Source: Alphaproteobacteria bacterium
GTDB lineage: Bacteria; Pseudomonadota; Alphaproteobacteria; Caulobacterales; Maricaulaceae
Reading direction: 5' to 3'
DNA length: 10,610 bases
Assembly: GCA_030428405.1 (NCBI GenBank)
Contig: JAUIEH010000051.1
Coordinates: 1-10,610, forward strand
The notes beneath the pieces are model-generated. The model was not told the origin of the DNA. It worked only from the letters and a program-made list of their open reading frames with translations, and ran no database searches. This document shows positions 1 through 6,649 of this stretch, one piece after another. The number at the start of each line of letters is the position of its first letter. The first letter of the stretch is position 1. The translations under genes and the position numbers were made by a program.

Positions 1-33
1 GGCGCGCATCACTGCGATTGCATCGGCGCGCGC

Positions 34-1170
34 TTATTGCTGGCCCTGCACGATCTCCTCGCCACTGGCTTCGCGCATGGCGCTGAGCATGATGGGGTCC
101 GCGAACCATCGCTGGAACCAGAAGGCGTGCCAGGGATCGCCATCTGTGAACGCCGCTTCGATGCCGGAGAGGTCCAGCTGCGCGCGCGCCTCTTCAACGC
201 TCAAACCGCGCGCAGCAAAATCCGCCGCTTGCGCGCGCACGTTTTCGAGCAGCTCCGTGAGGTGTTGAAGATAGGCGTCGTCGGTCTGCACCGGTCCATG
301 GCCGGGAATGAGATAGTCCCAATCCATTCCGGCGAGCACGCCGAGCGTGGCGATCCACTCTTCAGGGTATGAGCCAAAACCGAATGGCTGCGGCATGACG
401 ACGATGTCGCCGCTGACGACGACCCGCTCACCCGGCACAAGGACGACCGTGTCTCCGTCCGTGTTCGCACGACCGATGAAGCGCAGCTCAACAGGCGTTT
501 CGGCGTCGTCGAGCAGCAGTCTTTCGACGAAGCTGCGCGTCGGCTCTACCAGGCGTGCGCCCTCTGCGAGCGGGGCGATCGCTTCGAGATCTTGGGCGAC
601 GGCGTTAAAATGCGCGATCTGCCAATCCTCCAGGGGCGCGCCTGAGCGCGTCACGCCGCCCTCAAGCAGCGCCTCGATCGACTCGCGAAACGCAATAAGG
701 TTCGAGTGCAGAACATCGACCTGCTCGCGCCCCGGCCCGCGCATGGCGTCGCGTGTTTTTTCGGTGGCGATGATCTCAACCTCGGGCCAGGCCTCCACAA
801 AGGCCGGCAGTCCGTAATTGTGATCGCCATGCCAATGGGTCAGCACGACGGCGCGGACCGGCTTGTCGCTGAGTTCGCGGATGCGCGAGACAATCCGCGC
901 GCCGGCGCCGGGAGCGCCGCCTGCATCGACGACGACGAGCCCCTCGGACTGCTCAATGACGGTGACATTGCCTTCGACGGGAATGCGGAACGGATCAGGC
1001 CGATAAATCAACGTCACGCGCGGCGTGATGCGATCGATGGCGTATGACCAGGCGTCCTCGCCGTCGGCCTGATGCTCGGGCGGCCAGTCGAGCTGAGCCT
1101 CCTCCGCCGCCCCGGTCGCACACGCGCTGATGACCAAAACGCTCGCAAAAAATGCCGCCAATACGCGCAA
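34..1170 (-). CDS. MBL-fold metallohydrolase, predicted lipoprotein (TTG start)
   Basis: A 378-residue protein that I place in the metallo-beta-lactamase fold superfamily. Seen: a signal sequence ending in the lipobox I-S-A-C (Cys17); the metal motif THWHGDH (His112, His114, Asp116, His117); GRANTDGD at 233-240; VSGD with Asp255; and IPGHG with His291. Known: these are the five metal-binding motifs of the fold, in the usual order. The third usually supplies a His (A-H-T-D-G-D); here that position is Asn236. Inferred: a secreted, lipid-anchored hydrolase in the cell envelope. The substrate cannot be told, and a true beta-lactamase is not supported. The start is TTG, chosen because GGGGAGG lies 5 bases upstream and the signal sequence begins there. 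It follows the tandem exported proteins on the same strand after an 88-base gap, so it may be co-transcribed or separately controlled. Confidence 0.9.
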   Translation of the reverse strand: MRVLAAFFASVLVISACATGAAEEAQLDWPPEHQADGEDAWSYAIDRITPRVTLIYRPDPFRIPVEGNVTVIEQSEGLVVVDAGGAPGAGARIVSRIRELSDKPVRAVVLTHWHGDHNYGLPAFVEAWPEVEIIATEKTRDAMRGPGREQVDVLHSNLIAFRESIEALLEGGVTRSGAPLEDWQIAHFNAVAQDLEAIAPLAEGARLVEPTRSFVERLLLDDAETPVELRFIGRANTDGDTVVLVPGERVVVSGDIVVMPQPFGFGSYPEEWIATLGVLAGMDWDYLIPGHGPVQTDDAYLQHLTELLENVRAQAADFAARGLSVEEARAQLDLSGIEAAFTDGDPWHAFWFQRWFADPIMLSAMREASGEEIVQGQQ

Positions 1171-1194
1171 GTTCGCCTCCCCGACTGATCGGGG
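1168..1194 (-). promoter_or_regulatory. Strong ribosome site with overlapping hairpin before a TTG start
   Basis: On the minus strand the order is CCCCGA, loop TCAG, TCGGGG, then AGGCGAAC and the TTG start codon. The two six-base arms (1189-1194 and 1179-1184) are perfectly complementary. The 3' arm supplies the first G residues of the ribosome site GGGGAGG. The ribosome site itself is clear and decides the TTG start. That the hairpin limits translation is inference; it has no T-run, so a terminator is unlikely. Confidence 0.5.
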
Positions 1195-1258
1195 TGAGCG
1201 TCTGAAGCTTGCAATTACCGGAACATGTCGAGCGCGTTACGTTGCACGCCTGATGCGC

Positions 1259-1813
1259 TCAGTCGTCGACGCGCGCCGTGCAGAAAATCAGCCGGTCGCC
1301 TTCGGTGAGCGACAAATCGCCAGCCGCACAGCCAGCCTCGACGAAGGGTTCGGACACCTCGTCAATCCAGTCGAGGCGTTCTTGAAGCTCGCCCGGCGCA
1401 ATGGCGTCGAGCGCGCTTTCGCTCGCCCAATCGGGCAGCTCGAGTACGCCGCATTGTTCGTCATCCACGAGACCGCGCGCGCATACGTCCTCGCGCAACA
1501 GCATGAAGCGAAAGATCGCGCGGCGCACGCCGTGAGAGGCGCGGATGCGCGCAGCGGCGCTCGCCTGGTCGGGCAGGCTGGGCGATTCCGTCTGCGCGCC
1601 CGATGCAGCCTGTTCGAGCAGGAACTCAAACCGCTCCGCGCGGAAACGCGCCGCAGCGTCCGGCCCGCCAATCGCTTCGGATTGCGCCGCAGCGCCGGCG
1701 GCGCACGCAATGACGGCGCAGGCGGCGCCGAGCAGCGCCAGGAATGCTGCGCGCGCCCTATTCAACTGCGCAGAAACTCGGAGATTCGCCATCCTGCCGA
1801 CTCTGACCCGCAT
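1259..1813 (-). CDS. Exported four-cysteine protein, tandem paralog B
   Basis: I do not recognise a named family. The protein has 184 residues from the ATG at 1813. It has an N-terminal hydrophobic stretch (about residues 22-43) ending in AGAAAQ, a likely Sec signal peptide with a cut near residue 44. Four cysteines follow the signal: 111, 121, 162 and 178. Its upstream neighbour has the same four with spacings 10, 41 and 15 (here 10, 41 and 16), plus shared segments around FLxLR/FMLLRE, the conserved P-W pair and FIEAGC/FVEAGC. The two are therefore duplicates. Inferred: a small periplasmic protein held by two disulfides. The start is uncertain. GTG at 1816 and ATG at 1813 both sit behind AGAGG; ATG at 1792 would give a more normal signal-peptide length but has poor ribosome-site spacing. 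The gene overlaps the end of paralog A by 56 bases. Confidence 0.75.
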   Translation of the reverse strand: MRVRVGRMANLRVSAQLNRARAAFLALLGAACAVIACAAGAAAQSEAIGGPDAAARFRAERFEFLLEQAASGAQTESPSLPDQASAAARIRASHGVRRAIFRFMLLREDVCARGLVDDEQCGVLELPDWASESALDAIAPGELQERLDWIDEVSEPFVEAGCAAGDLSLTEGDRLIFCTARVDD

Positions 1814-2285
1814 CACATCCAGCCTCTATGAATGGCCAGATCCGGTCGGTGAGCCAAGTCAGACGCGCATTGAGTTCTTCAGCGTCCGGCGTTGCGTCAG
1901 GCGCTTCGCCAAGCCAGGCCGGGGCCTCAAAGCCTTCACAATGCTCAGACGCCACGACGCGATAATCGCAGGCCTGCTGACGCAGCATGAGGAAATCGAT
2001 CGCAGCCCGGCGCGTGCGAGCGGCCGCATCCGCCCAGGGGTCAGGGTCTTCGTCGAGCGCCATGGCGGGCGGACCAATCATCAACCCTTCACGAGCCCGG
2101 TCGAGCAAGACGCCGTAGCGGCCCGCCGCGATGGCGAGATTGAACGGATCGGTTTCAATCGTTTCGACCACAGGCGCCTCGGCTGGCGCCGCCTCTTCCG
2201 GGGCCGGTTCTTGAGCGTTGAGCAGGGACGCCGGTGCGGCGAGCGCAGCGGCGAGAACGGCGATGCTGATCGATAGAGTGCGCAT
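1758..2285 (-). CDS. Exported four-cysteine protein, tandem paralog A
   Basis: Family not recognised. The protein has 175 residues with an evident Sec signal peptide (residues 1-24, MRTLSIS start, hydrophobic core, LNAQ end). A low-complexity Pro/Ala/Glu linker follows (about 26-42), then a compact domain with Cys106, Cys116, Cys157 and Cys172. The cysteine spacing and surrounding residues match the next gene downstream, so the pair arose by tandem duplication. The ATG at 2285 is preferred over an upstream in-frame GTG at 2321 because AAGGAG lies four bases before it and the signal peptide begins there. It follows the membrane-protein gene by 32 bases and runs 56 bases into paralog B, so the three genes probably form one transcript with coupled translation. 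Inferred: periplasmic, disulfide-stabilised, and possibly a partner of the membrane protein. No enzymatic motif is visible. Confidence 0.8.
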   Translation of the reverse strand: MRTLSISIAVLAAALAAPASLLNAQEPAPEEAAPAEAPVVETIETDPFNLAIAAGRYGVLLDRAREGLMIGPPAMALDEDPDPWADAAARTRRAAIDFLMLRQQACDYRVVASEHCEGFEAPAWLGEAPDATPDAEELNARLTWLTDRIWPFIEAGCDAGQSRQDGESPSFCAVE

Positions 2286-2317
2286 AACGCTCCTTGTGCC
2301 GGGCAAAGACGGCGAAT

Positions 2318-2863
2318 TCACGACGCCGCGCGCGCGCCGAAATAGCGGCGCAAGAGCCAGATGACCGGCGCTGCAAACAAGGCGATGAGCGCGCCGTAAA
2401 TTGCTTCGACGAGACCGCGCCAGCTCGCAAAGCCCGAGGGGCTCGCCAAAAGCTCAAGCGATTGAATGTCGGTCTCGCGCACCTCGCCGCCCGCTTCTGC
2501 CTGTGCGCGCAAATCCGCGAGCCGCGCGGCGATCCAGTCGGGCGGCGCGCCGTCATTGAGCACGCTCAGAACGCCAAAATGCACAAAGAACGCAGCCAGC
2601 CCGCCAAAGACGGCGACACCCAGCCCCAGACCTGTCGCACTGAGCAGCTTGGGATCGGGCCGGCGGGCATAATCAAGCTGGGCGGCGATGATCACCACAG
2701 GCGGGATGAGCAGTCCCAACGCGAAAACGAGCGGCGACGCGCTCGCGTTGATCAGGAACACGCCCGTCTGAAATACGAGATGCACCCCCGCCAGGATCGC
2801 GCCATAGCGCCAGATCAACGGCGCGATTGGCCCAGAGGCCTCGGAAACGGGCGCGTCGGTCAT
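2318..2863 (-). CDS. Four-helix membrane protein, DUF4199-like
   Basis: A 181-residue protein with four hydrophobic segments at about 17-38, 44-65, 78-102 and 152-172. A polar, partly helical stretch (103-150) separates the last two, and the C-terminus is basic (LLRRYFGAR). This layout, with a VLN-D-x3-PDW segment after helix 3 and a long loop before helix 4, resembles DUF4199, a membrane family of unknown function. The match is architectural only, so I hold it loosely. The ATG at 2863 is preferred to a GTG at 2881; neither has a clear ribosome site. It is the first gene of the minus-strand cluster and shares a short divergent region with ubiD. With two exported cysteine proteins directly downstream, an envelope role is likely. 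No transport or catalytic motif is visible. Confidence 0.8.
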   Translation of the reverse strand: MTDAPVSEASGPIAPLIWRYGAILAGVHLVFQTGVFLINASASPLVFALGLLIPPVVIIAAQLDYARRPDPKLLSATGLGLGVAVFGGLAAFFVHFGVLSVLNDGAPPDWIAARLADLRAQAEAGGEVRETDIQSLELLASPSGFASWRGLVEAIYGALIALFAAPVIWLLRRYFGARAAS

Positions 2864-2891
2864 AAACGGATAAGCTCTCACGATTAAAGCG

Positions 2892-2907
2892 GCCGCTGGT
2901 CAGCGGC
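2892..2907. repeat. Inverted repeat in the divergent gap before ubiD
   Basis: GCCGCTG and CAGCGGC face each other across two bases, giving a 7-base perfect inverted repeat. It lies in the roughly 150-base gap between the divergent membrane-protein gene and ubiD, where both promoters should sit. It could be an operator or a chance match in GC-rich DNA. I could not pick out convincing -35/-10 boxes in this gap. Confidence 0.3.
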
Positions 2908-3012
2908 GCCGAACATCAGCCCGGCGACCGCCTGCGTCAAATAGGCGTTCGGCTTCGACGCGCGCGCCCGAACAGCCTAACTTGCACGCCAAACCACACC
3001 GTGCGGACGCCC

Positions 3013-4515
3013 ATGGCCTACAAATCTCTTCGCGATTTTCTTGATGCGCTCGCCGCCGACGGTCAGCTCGTGCGGACCGGCGAACCGGTCTCGACCAATC
3101 TCGAGATGACCGAAATCCACCGCCGCCTGCTCAATGTCGGCGGACCGGCCATGCTGTTTGAAAACCCTGTCCACGCAGATGGCCGGCCCGCGGAAATGCC
3201 GGCGCTGATCAATCTGTTCGGCACGGTGGAGCGCGTGGCGCGCGCGGTCACGCTCGGCGACAAGCCGCGCCGCACCGCCATGGATCTGCGCGAGGTGGGC
3301 GAACTCCTGGCGTTTCTGCGCCAACCCGAACCGCCGCGCGGGCTCAAGGACGCGCTGGAGCTGATGCCGCTCGCGCGCACGGTCATGCAGATGCGGCCGG
3401 GCTCGACCAATCGCGCGCCGTGTCAGGACGTCATCCTGGAAGGCGACGACATCGATCTTTCGCGCCTGCCGATCCAGACTTGCTGGCCCGGCGAGCCCGC
3501 CCCGCTCATCACCTGGCCGCTCGTCGTCACCAAGGGGCCGAGCGAGAAAGCCGAGGACGATTACAATCTCGGCATTTACCGCATGCAGATGCTTGATGAG
3601 CGCACGACCATCATGCGCTGGCTCAAACATCGCGGCGGCGCGCAGCATCACGCGCGCTGGAAGTCCGCCGGCAAGCCCGAGCCCCTGCCCGCCGCAGCCG
3701 TCATCGGCGCCGACCCCGGCACCATTCTCGCCGCCGTCACGCCGGTGCCCGATACGCTCTCGGAATATCAGTTTGCGGGATTGTTGCGCGGCCGAAAGGT
3801 CGACCTCGTCGACTGCCGCACCGTGCCGCTCAAGGTGCCCGCCGAGGCCGAGATCGTCATCGAAGGCCATGTCATGCTCGACGAATATGCCGACGAGGGC
3901 CCTTACGGCGACCACACCGGCTATTACAATCAGGTCGAGCGCTTCCCGATTTTCCGGGTCTCCGCCATCACGATGCGCGAGAACCCGATCTATCTGACCA
4001 CCTTCACGGGCCGGCCGCCGGATGAACCTTCCGTGCTCGGTGAAGCGCTGAACGAGGTCTTCGTCCCGCTCCTGCAGCAGCAATTTCCCGAAATCACCGA
4101 TTTCTGGCTGCCGCCGGAGGCGTGCTCCTACCGCATGGCGGTCGTCACGATGAAGAAGGCTTATGCCGGCCACGCCAAGCGCGTGATGCTGGGCGCGTGG
4201 AGCTATCTGCGCCAGTTCATGTACACCAAATGGGTCATCGTGCTGGACGACGACATTGACGCGCGCGACTGGAAAGACGTGATGTGGGCCGTCTCCACAC
4301 GGATGGACCCGGCGCGCGACATCACCGTCCTTGAAAACACGCCCATCGATTATCTCGACTTCGCCTCGCCGGTCTCAGGCCTCGGCTCCAAGATCGGCCT
4401 CGACGCCACCAATAAATGGCCCGGCGAAACCAACCGAGAATGGGGCCGCCAGCTCGACATGGACGAAGCAGTCGTCAAGCGCGTGGACGAGCTCTGGGGG
4501 AAGCTGGGGGTTTGA
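3013..4515 (+). CDS. ubiD: UbiD, 4-hydroxy-3-polyprenylbenzoate decarboxylase
   Basis: UbiD removes the carboxyl group of 4-hydroxy-3-polyprenylbenzoate in ubiquinone synthesis, using prenylated FMN made by UbiX plus Mn2+ and K+. The 500-residue protein follows E. coli UbiD closely from end to end, recalled from memory rather than searched. Key residues, numbered from the ATG at 3013, are: Asn185 (metal; E. coli Asn175), IYR 188-190, RWL 202-204 and RGG 207-209 (cofactor), Glu251 in DTLSEY (metal; Glu241) and Asp300 in YGDHTGYY (proton donor; Asp290). The offset of ten is constant. The C-terminal part has the family-typical DYLDFASP and DATNKWPGE. The ATG is chosen over GTG at 3001 because MAYKSLRDFL aligns with the E. 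coli start; the ribosome site is weak in both cases. It is transcribed alone, with a 175-base gap after it. No ubiX or other ubiquinone gene lies in the window. Confidence 0.96.
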   Translation: MAYKSLRDFLDALAADGQLVRTGEPVSTNLEMTEIHRRLLNVGGPAMLFENPVHADGRPAEMPALINLFGTVERVARAVTLGDKPRRTAMDLREVGELLAFLRQPEPPRGLKDALELMPLARTVMQMRPGSTNRAPCQDVILEGDDIDLSRLPIQTCWPGEPAPLITWPLVVTKGPSEKAEDDYNLGIYRMQMLDERTTIMRWLKHRGGAQHHARWKSAGKPEPLPAAAVIGADPGTILAAVTPVPDTLSEYQFAGLLRGRKVDLVDCRTVPLKVPAEAEIVIEGHVMLDEYADEGPYGDHTGYYNQVERFPIFRVSAITMRENPIYLTTFTGRPPDEPSVLGEALNEVFVPLLQQQFPEITDFWLPPEACSYRMAVVTMKKAYAGHAKRVMLGAWSYLRQFMYTKWVIVLDDDIDARDWKDVMWAVSTRMDPARDITVLENTPIDYLDFASPVSGLGSKIGLDATNKWPGETNREWGRQLDMDEAVVKRVDELWGKLGV

Positions 4516-4603
4516 TGGTCTTCCGTTGGCGGCGTCGAAATTGATGTTCTGAAAGGCTTGGGCCACCGCCGGCTGACCACTGAAGGCTCGGGCTCCTCAC
4601 GCT

Positions 4604-4645
4604 CGCCGGGCGCCGATTCCAAACGGTCGCACGTGACGCCCGGCG
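4604..4645. repeat. Inverted repeat between ubiD and cytochrome b561
   Basis: CGCCGGGCG (4604-4612) and CGCCCGGCG (4637-4645) form a perfect 9-base inverted repeat around a 24-base loop, about 90 bases after ubiD ends and 45 before the next start. No T-run follows, so it is not a classic intrinsic terminator. A terminator-like or regulatory hairpin is possible. The rest of the 175-base gap shows nothing I can call. Confidence 0.35.
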
Positions 4646-4690
4646 TGCAGATGCTAATGTCCGCGCCAGGGATAAAACGGGAGACGCGTC

Positions 4691-5242
4691 ATGGCCACTG
4701 ATGCTGAGCGCGGGACTTACGGCGCGGTTTCAATTCTCAATCACTGGGTGCTGGCGATCGCCGCCATCGTCATGATCTTTGTCGGCGTCACGCTTGAAGA
4801 CATGCCGCGCGGCGACGAGAAAATGGCGCTGATGGCGCTGCACAAAGCCTCCGGCGTCATCGTCCTGGTGCTGGCGAGCTGGCGGCTTTACTGGCGCGTG
4901 CGCAACGGCTTTCCGCCGCTTGCCGGCGACACCCCGCCCTGGGAGGCGCTCGCTGCGAAAGCCGCGCACTGGTTCTTGCTCATCGCGCTGATCGTGATGC
5001 CGGCCTCGGGCATGATCTGGTCACTGTTCGGCGACCGCGCCATCTCCATCTACGGCCTCTTCACCATCCCCGCGCTCGGCGACATCGAACTGATCGCCGG
5101 CATATTCCGCACGATCCACCACATGCTGCCCAAGGCGCTGATGGCGGTCATCGTCTTGCACCTGCTCGCGGCGCTGAAGCGTCAGTTCATCAATGGCGAC
5201 GGCACGCTATCGCGCATGCTCGGCATAGGACCGCGGCGGTGA
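4691..5242 (+). CDS. Cytochrome b561 (CybB-type) membrane di-heme protein
   Basis: A 183-residue, four-helix inner-membrane cytochrome b of the bacterial b561 family. E. coli CybB passes electrons from superoxide to ubiquinone. Seen: HW at 18-19, LHKASG with His51, His143 (followed by His144) and LHLLAALKRQF with His157. These line up with the four heme-binding histidines of CybB, including the 14-residue step between the last two and the closing D-G-T-L-S-R-M-L, like the E. coli D-N-T-L-L-R-M-M. The helices lie at about 14-35, 51-70, 92-112 and 145-163. Ribosome site GGGAG sits seven bases before the ATG. The lipoprotein gene starts inside its stop codon. Inferred: a quinone-linked electron carrier; the electron donor is unknown. 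Related YceJ-type or hydrogenase cytochromes b are less likely given the length. Confidence 0.9.
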   Translation: MATDAERGTYGAVSILNHWVLAIAAIVMIFVGVTLEDMPRGDEKMALMALHKASGVIVLVLASWRLYWRVRNGFPPLAGDTPPWEALAAKAAHWFLLIALIVMPASGMIWSLFGDRAISIYGLFTIPALGDIELIAGIFRTIHHMLPKALMAVIVLHLLAALKRQFINGDGTLSRMLGIGPRR

Positions 5243-5847
5243 GGCCGCTTTCAGCGCTTCTCGCAAGCTTCGTCCTCGCCGCCTGTGCGAGCCTGCAGAG
5301 CGCGCCCGCCTCGCGCGCGCATGCTGATGCGTTCTTCGCTGCACTGAGCGAATTATGCGGCCAGGCCTATGAAGGGCGAATGGTCTCGACCGATCCGGCG
5401 GATGAGGGTTCGGCGTTCGCGACCGAGCGCCTCGTCATGCATGTGCGCGATTGCAGCGCGGATGAAATCCGCATCCCGCTGCATGTCGGCGCGGACCGCT
5501 CGCGCGTCTGGGTCGTGACGCGCACCGAGGCGGGTCTGCGTCTGAAACATGATCATCGCCATGAAGATGGAACGCCCGACGCCGTCACCAATTATGGCGG
5601 CGACAGCGATGCCGCGAGCGGAACGCCGAATGCGCAGGATTTTCCGGTCGATGAAGAATCCATCGCCTTGTTCGAGCGCGAAGGCCTGAGCGCATCTGTG
5701 ACAAATGTCTGGCGCCTGGAAATTTCGCCCGGCGAAACATTCGTCTATCAGCTCTCACGCCCCAACCGCATCTTCCGCGCGGCCTTCGACCTCACAGCGC
5801 CCGTCGAGGCGCCCGGCCCGCCCTGGGCGGATGCGGCGGCTGAATAA
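5239..5847 (+). CDS. Predicted lipoprotein, coupled to cytochrome b561
   Basis: A 202-residue protein starting at GTG, which overlaps the preceding stop as GTGA, so translation is probably coupled. The signal sequence ends in L-A-A-C (Cys16), a clear lipobox. The mature part contains Cys40 and Cys72, a possible disulfide, and a conserved-looking core with VSTDPAD, HVRDCSADEIRIPLHVG, a His-rich KHDHRHEDGT run (His104, His106, His108), VTNYGGD and a C-terminal F-x-Y-Q-L-S-R-P-N-R. From memory, similar proteins of unknown function occur in many proteobacteria; I know no assigned role. The three close histidines with Asp/Glu around them could bind a metal, but this is inference. Its place between a membrane cytochrome and an enoyl-CoA hydratase suggests an envelope function, and a redox link is only suggested by position. 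Confidence 0.85.
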   Translation: MRPLSALLASFVLAACASLQSAPASRAHADAFFAALSELCGQAYEGRMVSTDPADEGSAFATERLVMHVRDCSADEIRIPLHVGADRSRVWVVTRTEAGLRLKHDHRHEDGTPDAVTNYGGDSDAASGTPNAQDFPVDEESIALFEREGLSASVTNVWRLEISPGETFVYQLSRPNRIFRAAFDLTAPVEAPGPPWADAAAE

Positions 5848-5874
5848 TCCCAATAGCGCGCTCGGGGAGCCCTC

Positions 5875-6633
5875 ATGTCCGATACATTGATTGTCGAGCG
5901 CGCCGACGGCGTGATGACCATCACGCTGAACCGACCCGACGCCATGAACGCTCTGTCCAGAGAGCTTTTGGAAGCGCTGACCGTCGCACTTGAATCACTC
6001 GCCGACGATCGGGAAAACAGCGTCGTGATTCTGCAGGGCGCGGGCAGGTGTTTTTCCGCCGGCGTCGACCTCAAATATCTCAAGGATATCGAGCCCGAGG
6101 CGGGCCGCATCTCCGGTCTGCTCGGCGACCTCGCGGACCGGATCGTGGCGTCCATGCGAGACTGCCCGATCCCGGTCATCGCCAAGGTGCATGGCTTCTG
6201 CTTCACGGGCGCGCTCGAACTCGCGCTCCATTGCGACCTTCTCTATACGACCGTTGATACGAAATTCGGCGACACCCACGCCAAGTTCGGCATCCGCCCG
6301 ACCTGGGGCATGAGCCAGAACCTGCCGCTTTATGCCGGGCTTCGCCGCGCCAAGGAACTCGCCTACACGGCGCGCACTTTCTCTGGCGCGGATGCGGCGA
6401 GCTGGGGGCTCGCCAATGACGCCGCTGTCGACAAGGACGCGCTCGACGCCCTCGTCGCAGCGCGCGCAGCGGAGATCGCCGCCAATAGCCGCGAGACAGT
6501 TATTGCGTATAAGGACTTACATCGCATCTATGAGAGCGAGCCGGTCGCGCAGGGTCTGAAGACCGAGCTGGAACGCGACTATCCCGCCATCACCGATACG
6601 GGCGCGCGCCTGGCGCAATTCAAAGGCGGCTGA
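5875..6633 (+). CDS. Enoyl-CoA hydratase/isomerase (crotonase) family protein
   Basis: A 252-residue crotonase-fold protein of normal length. Seen: N19-R20-P21 near the N-terminus; the first oxyanion-hole segment CFSAGVDL (59-66, Ala62); and the second, HGFCFTGALEL (106-116, Gly112). Glu115 matches the first catalytic Glu of rat enoyl-CoA hydratase (Glu144). Twenty residues on, where the second Glu (164) should be, there is His135 in FGDTHAKFGIRPTWG. From memory, T-H-A-x-x-G-I/V-x-P-x-W-G is a recurring variant in actinobacterial and proteobacterial crotonases, so this is a subfamily trait, not decay. Inferred: it acts on a CoA thioester, but hydration, isomerisation or another crotonase reaction cannot be told apart. 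Ribosome site GGGGAG lies five bases before the ATG. It follows the lipoprotein by 27 bases, probably in the same operon. Confidence 0.92.
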   Translation: MSDTLIVERADGVMTITLNRPDAMNALSRELLEALTVALESLADDRENSVVILQGAGRCFSAGVDLKYLKDIEPEAGRISGLLGDLADRIVASMRDCPIPVIAKVHGFCFTGALELALHCDLLYTTVDTKFGDTHAKFGIRPTWGMSQNLPLYAGLRRAKELAYTARTFSGADAASWGLANDAAVDKDALDALVAARAAEIAANSRETVIAYKDLHRIYESEPVAQGLKTELERDYPAITDTGARLAQFKGG

Positions 6634-6649
6634 GGATGGTGCGGCAGCG

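Noticed and set aside
1..33. GGCGCGC repeated twice in the left edge
   Set aside because: GCGCGC runs occur throughout this DNA. No gene, repeat unit or site can be supported in 33 bases.
1130..2887. Plus-strand open frames (1130-1831, 1545-2276, 2294-2887)
   Set aside because: They are Arg- and Ala-rich and without motifs, while the minus-strand frames give signal peptides, membrane helices and a paralogous pair.
2977..4173. Open 398-codon frame on the minus strand, opposite ubiD
   Set aside because: It lies fully antisense to a strongly supported ubiD, has the Arg/His/Ala-rich look of GC-rich shadow frames, and shows no recognisable motif.
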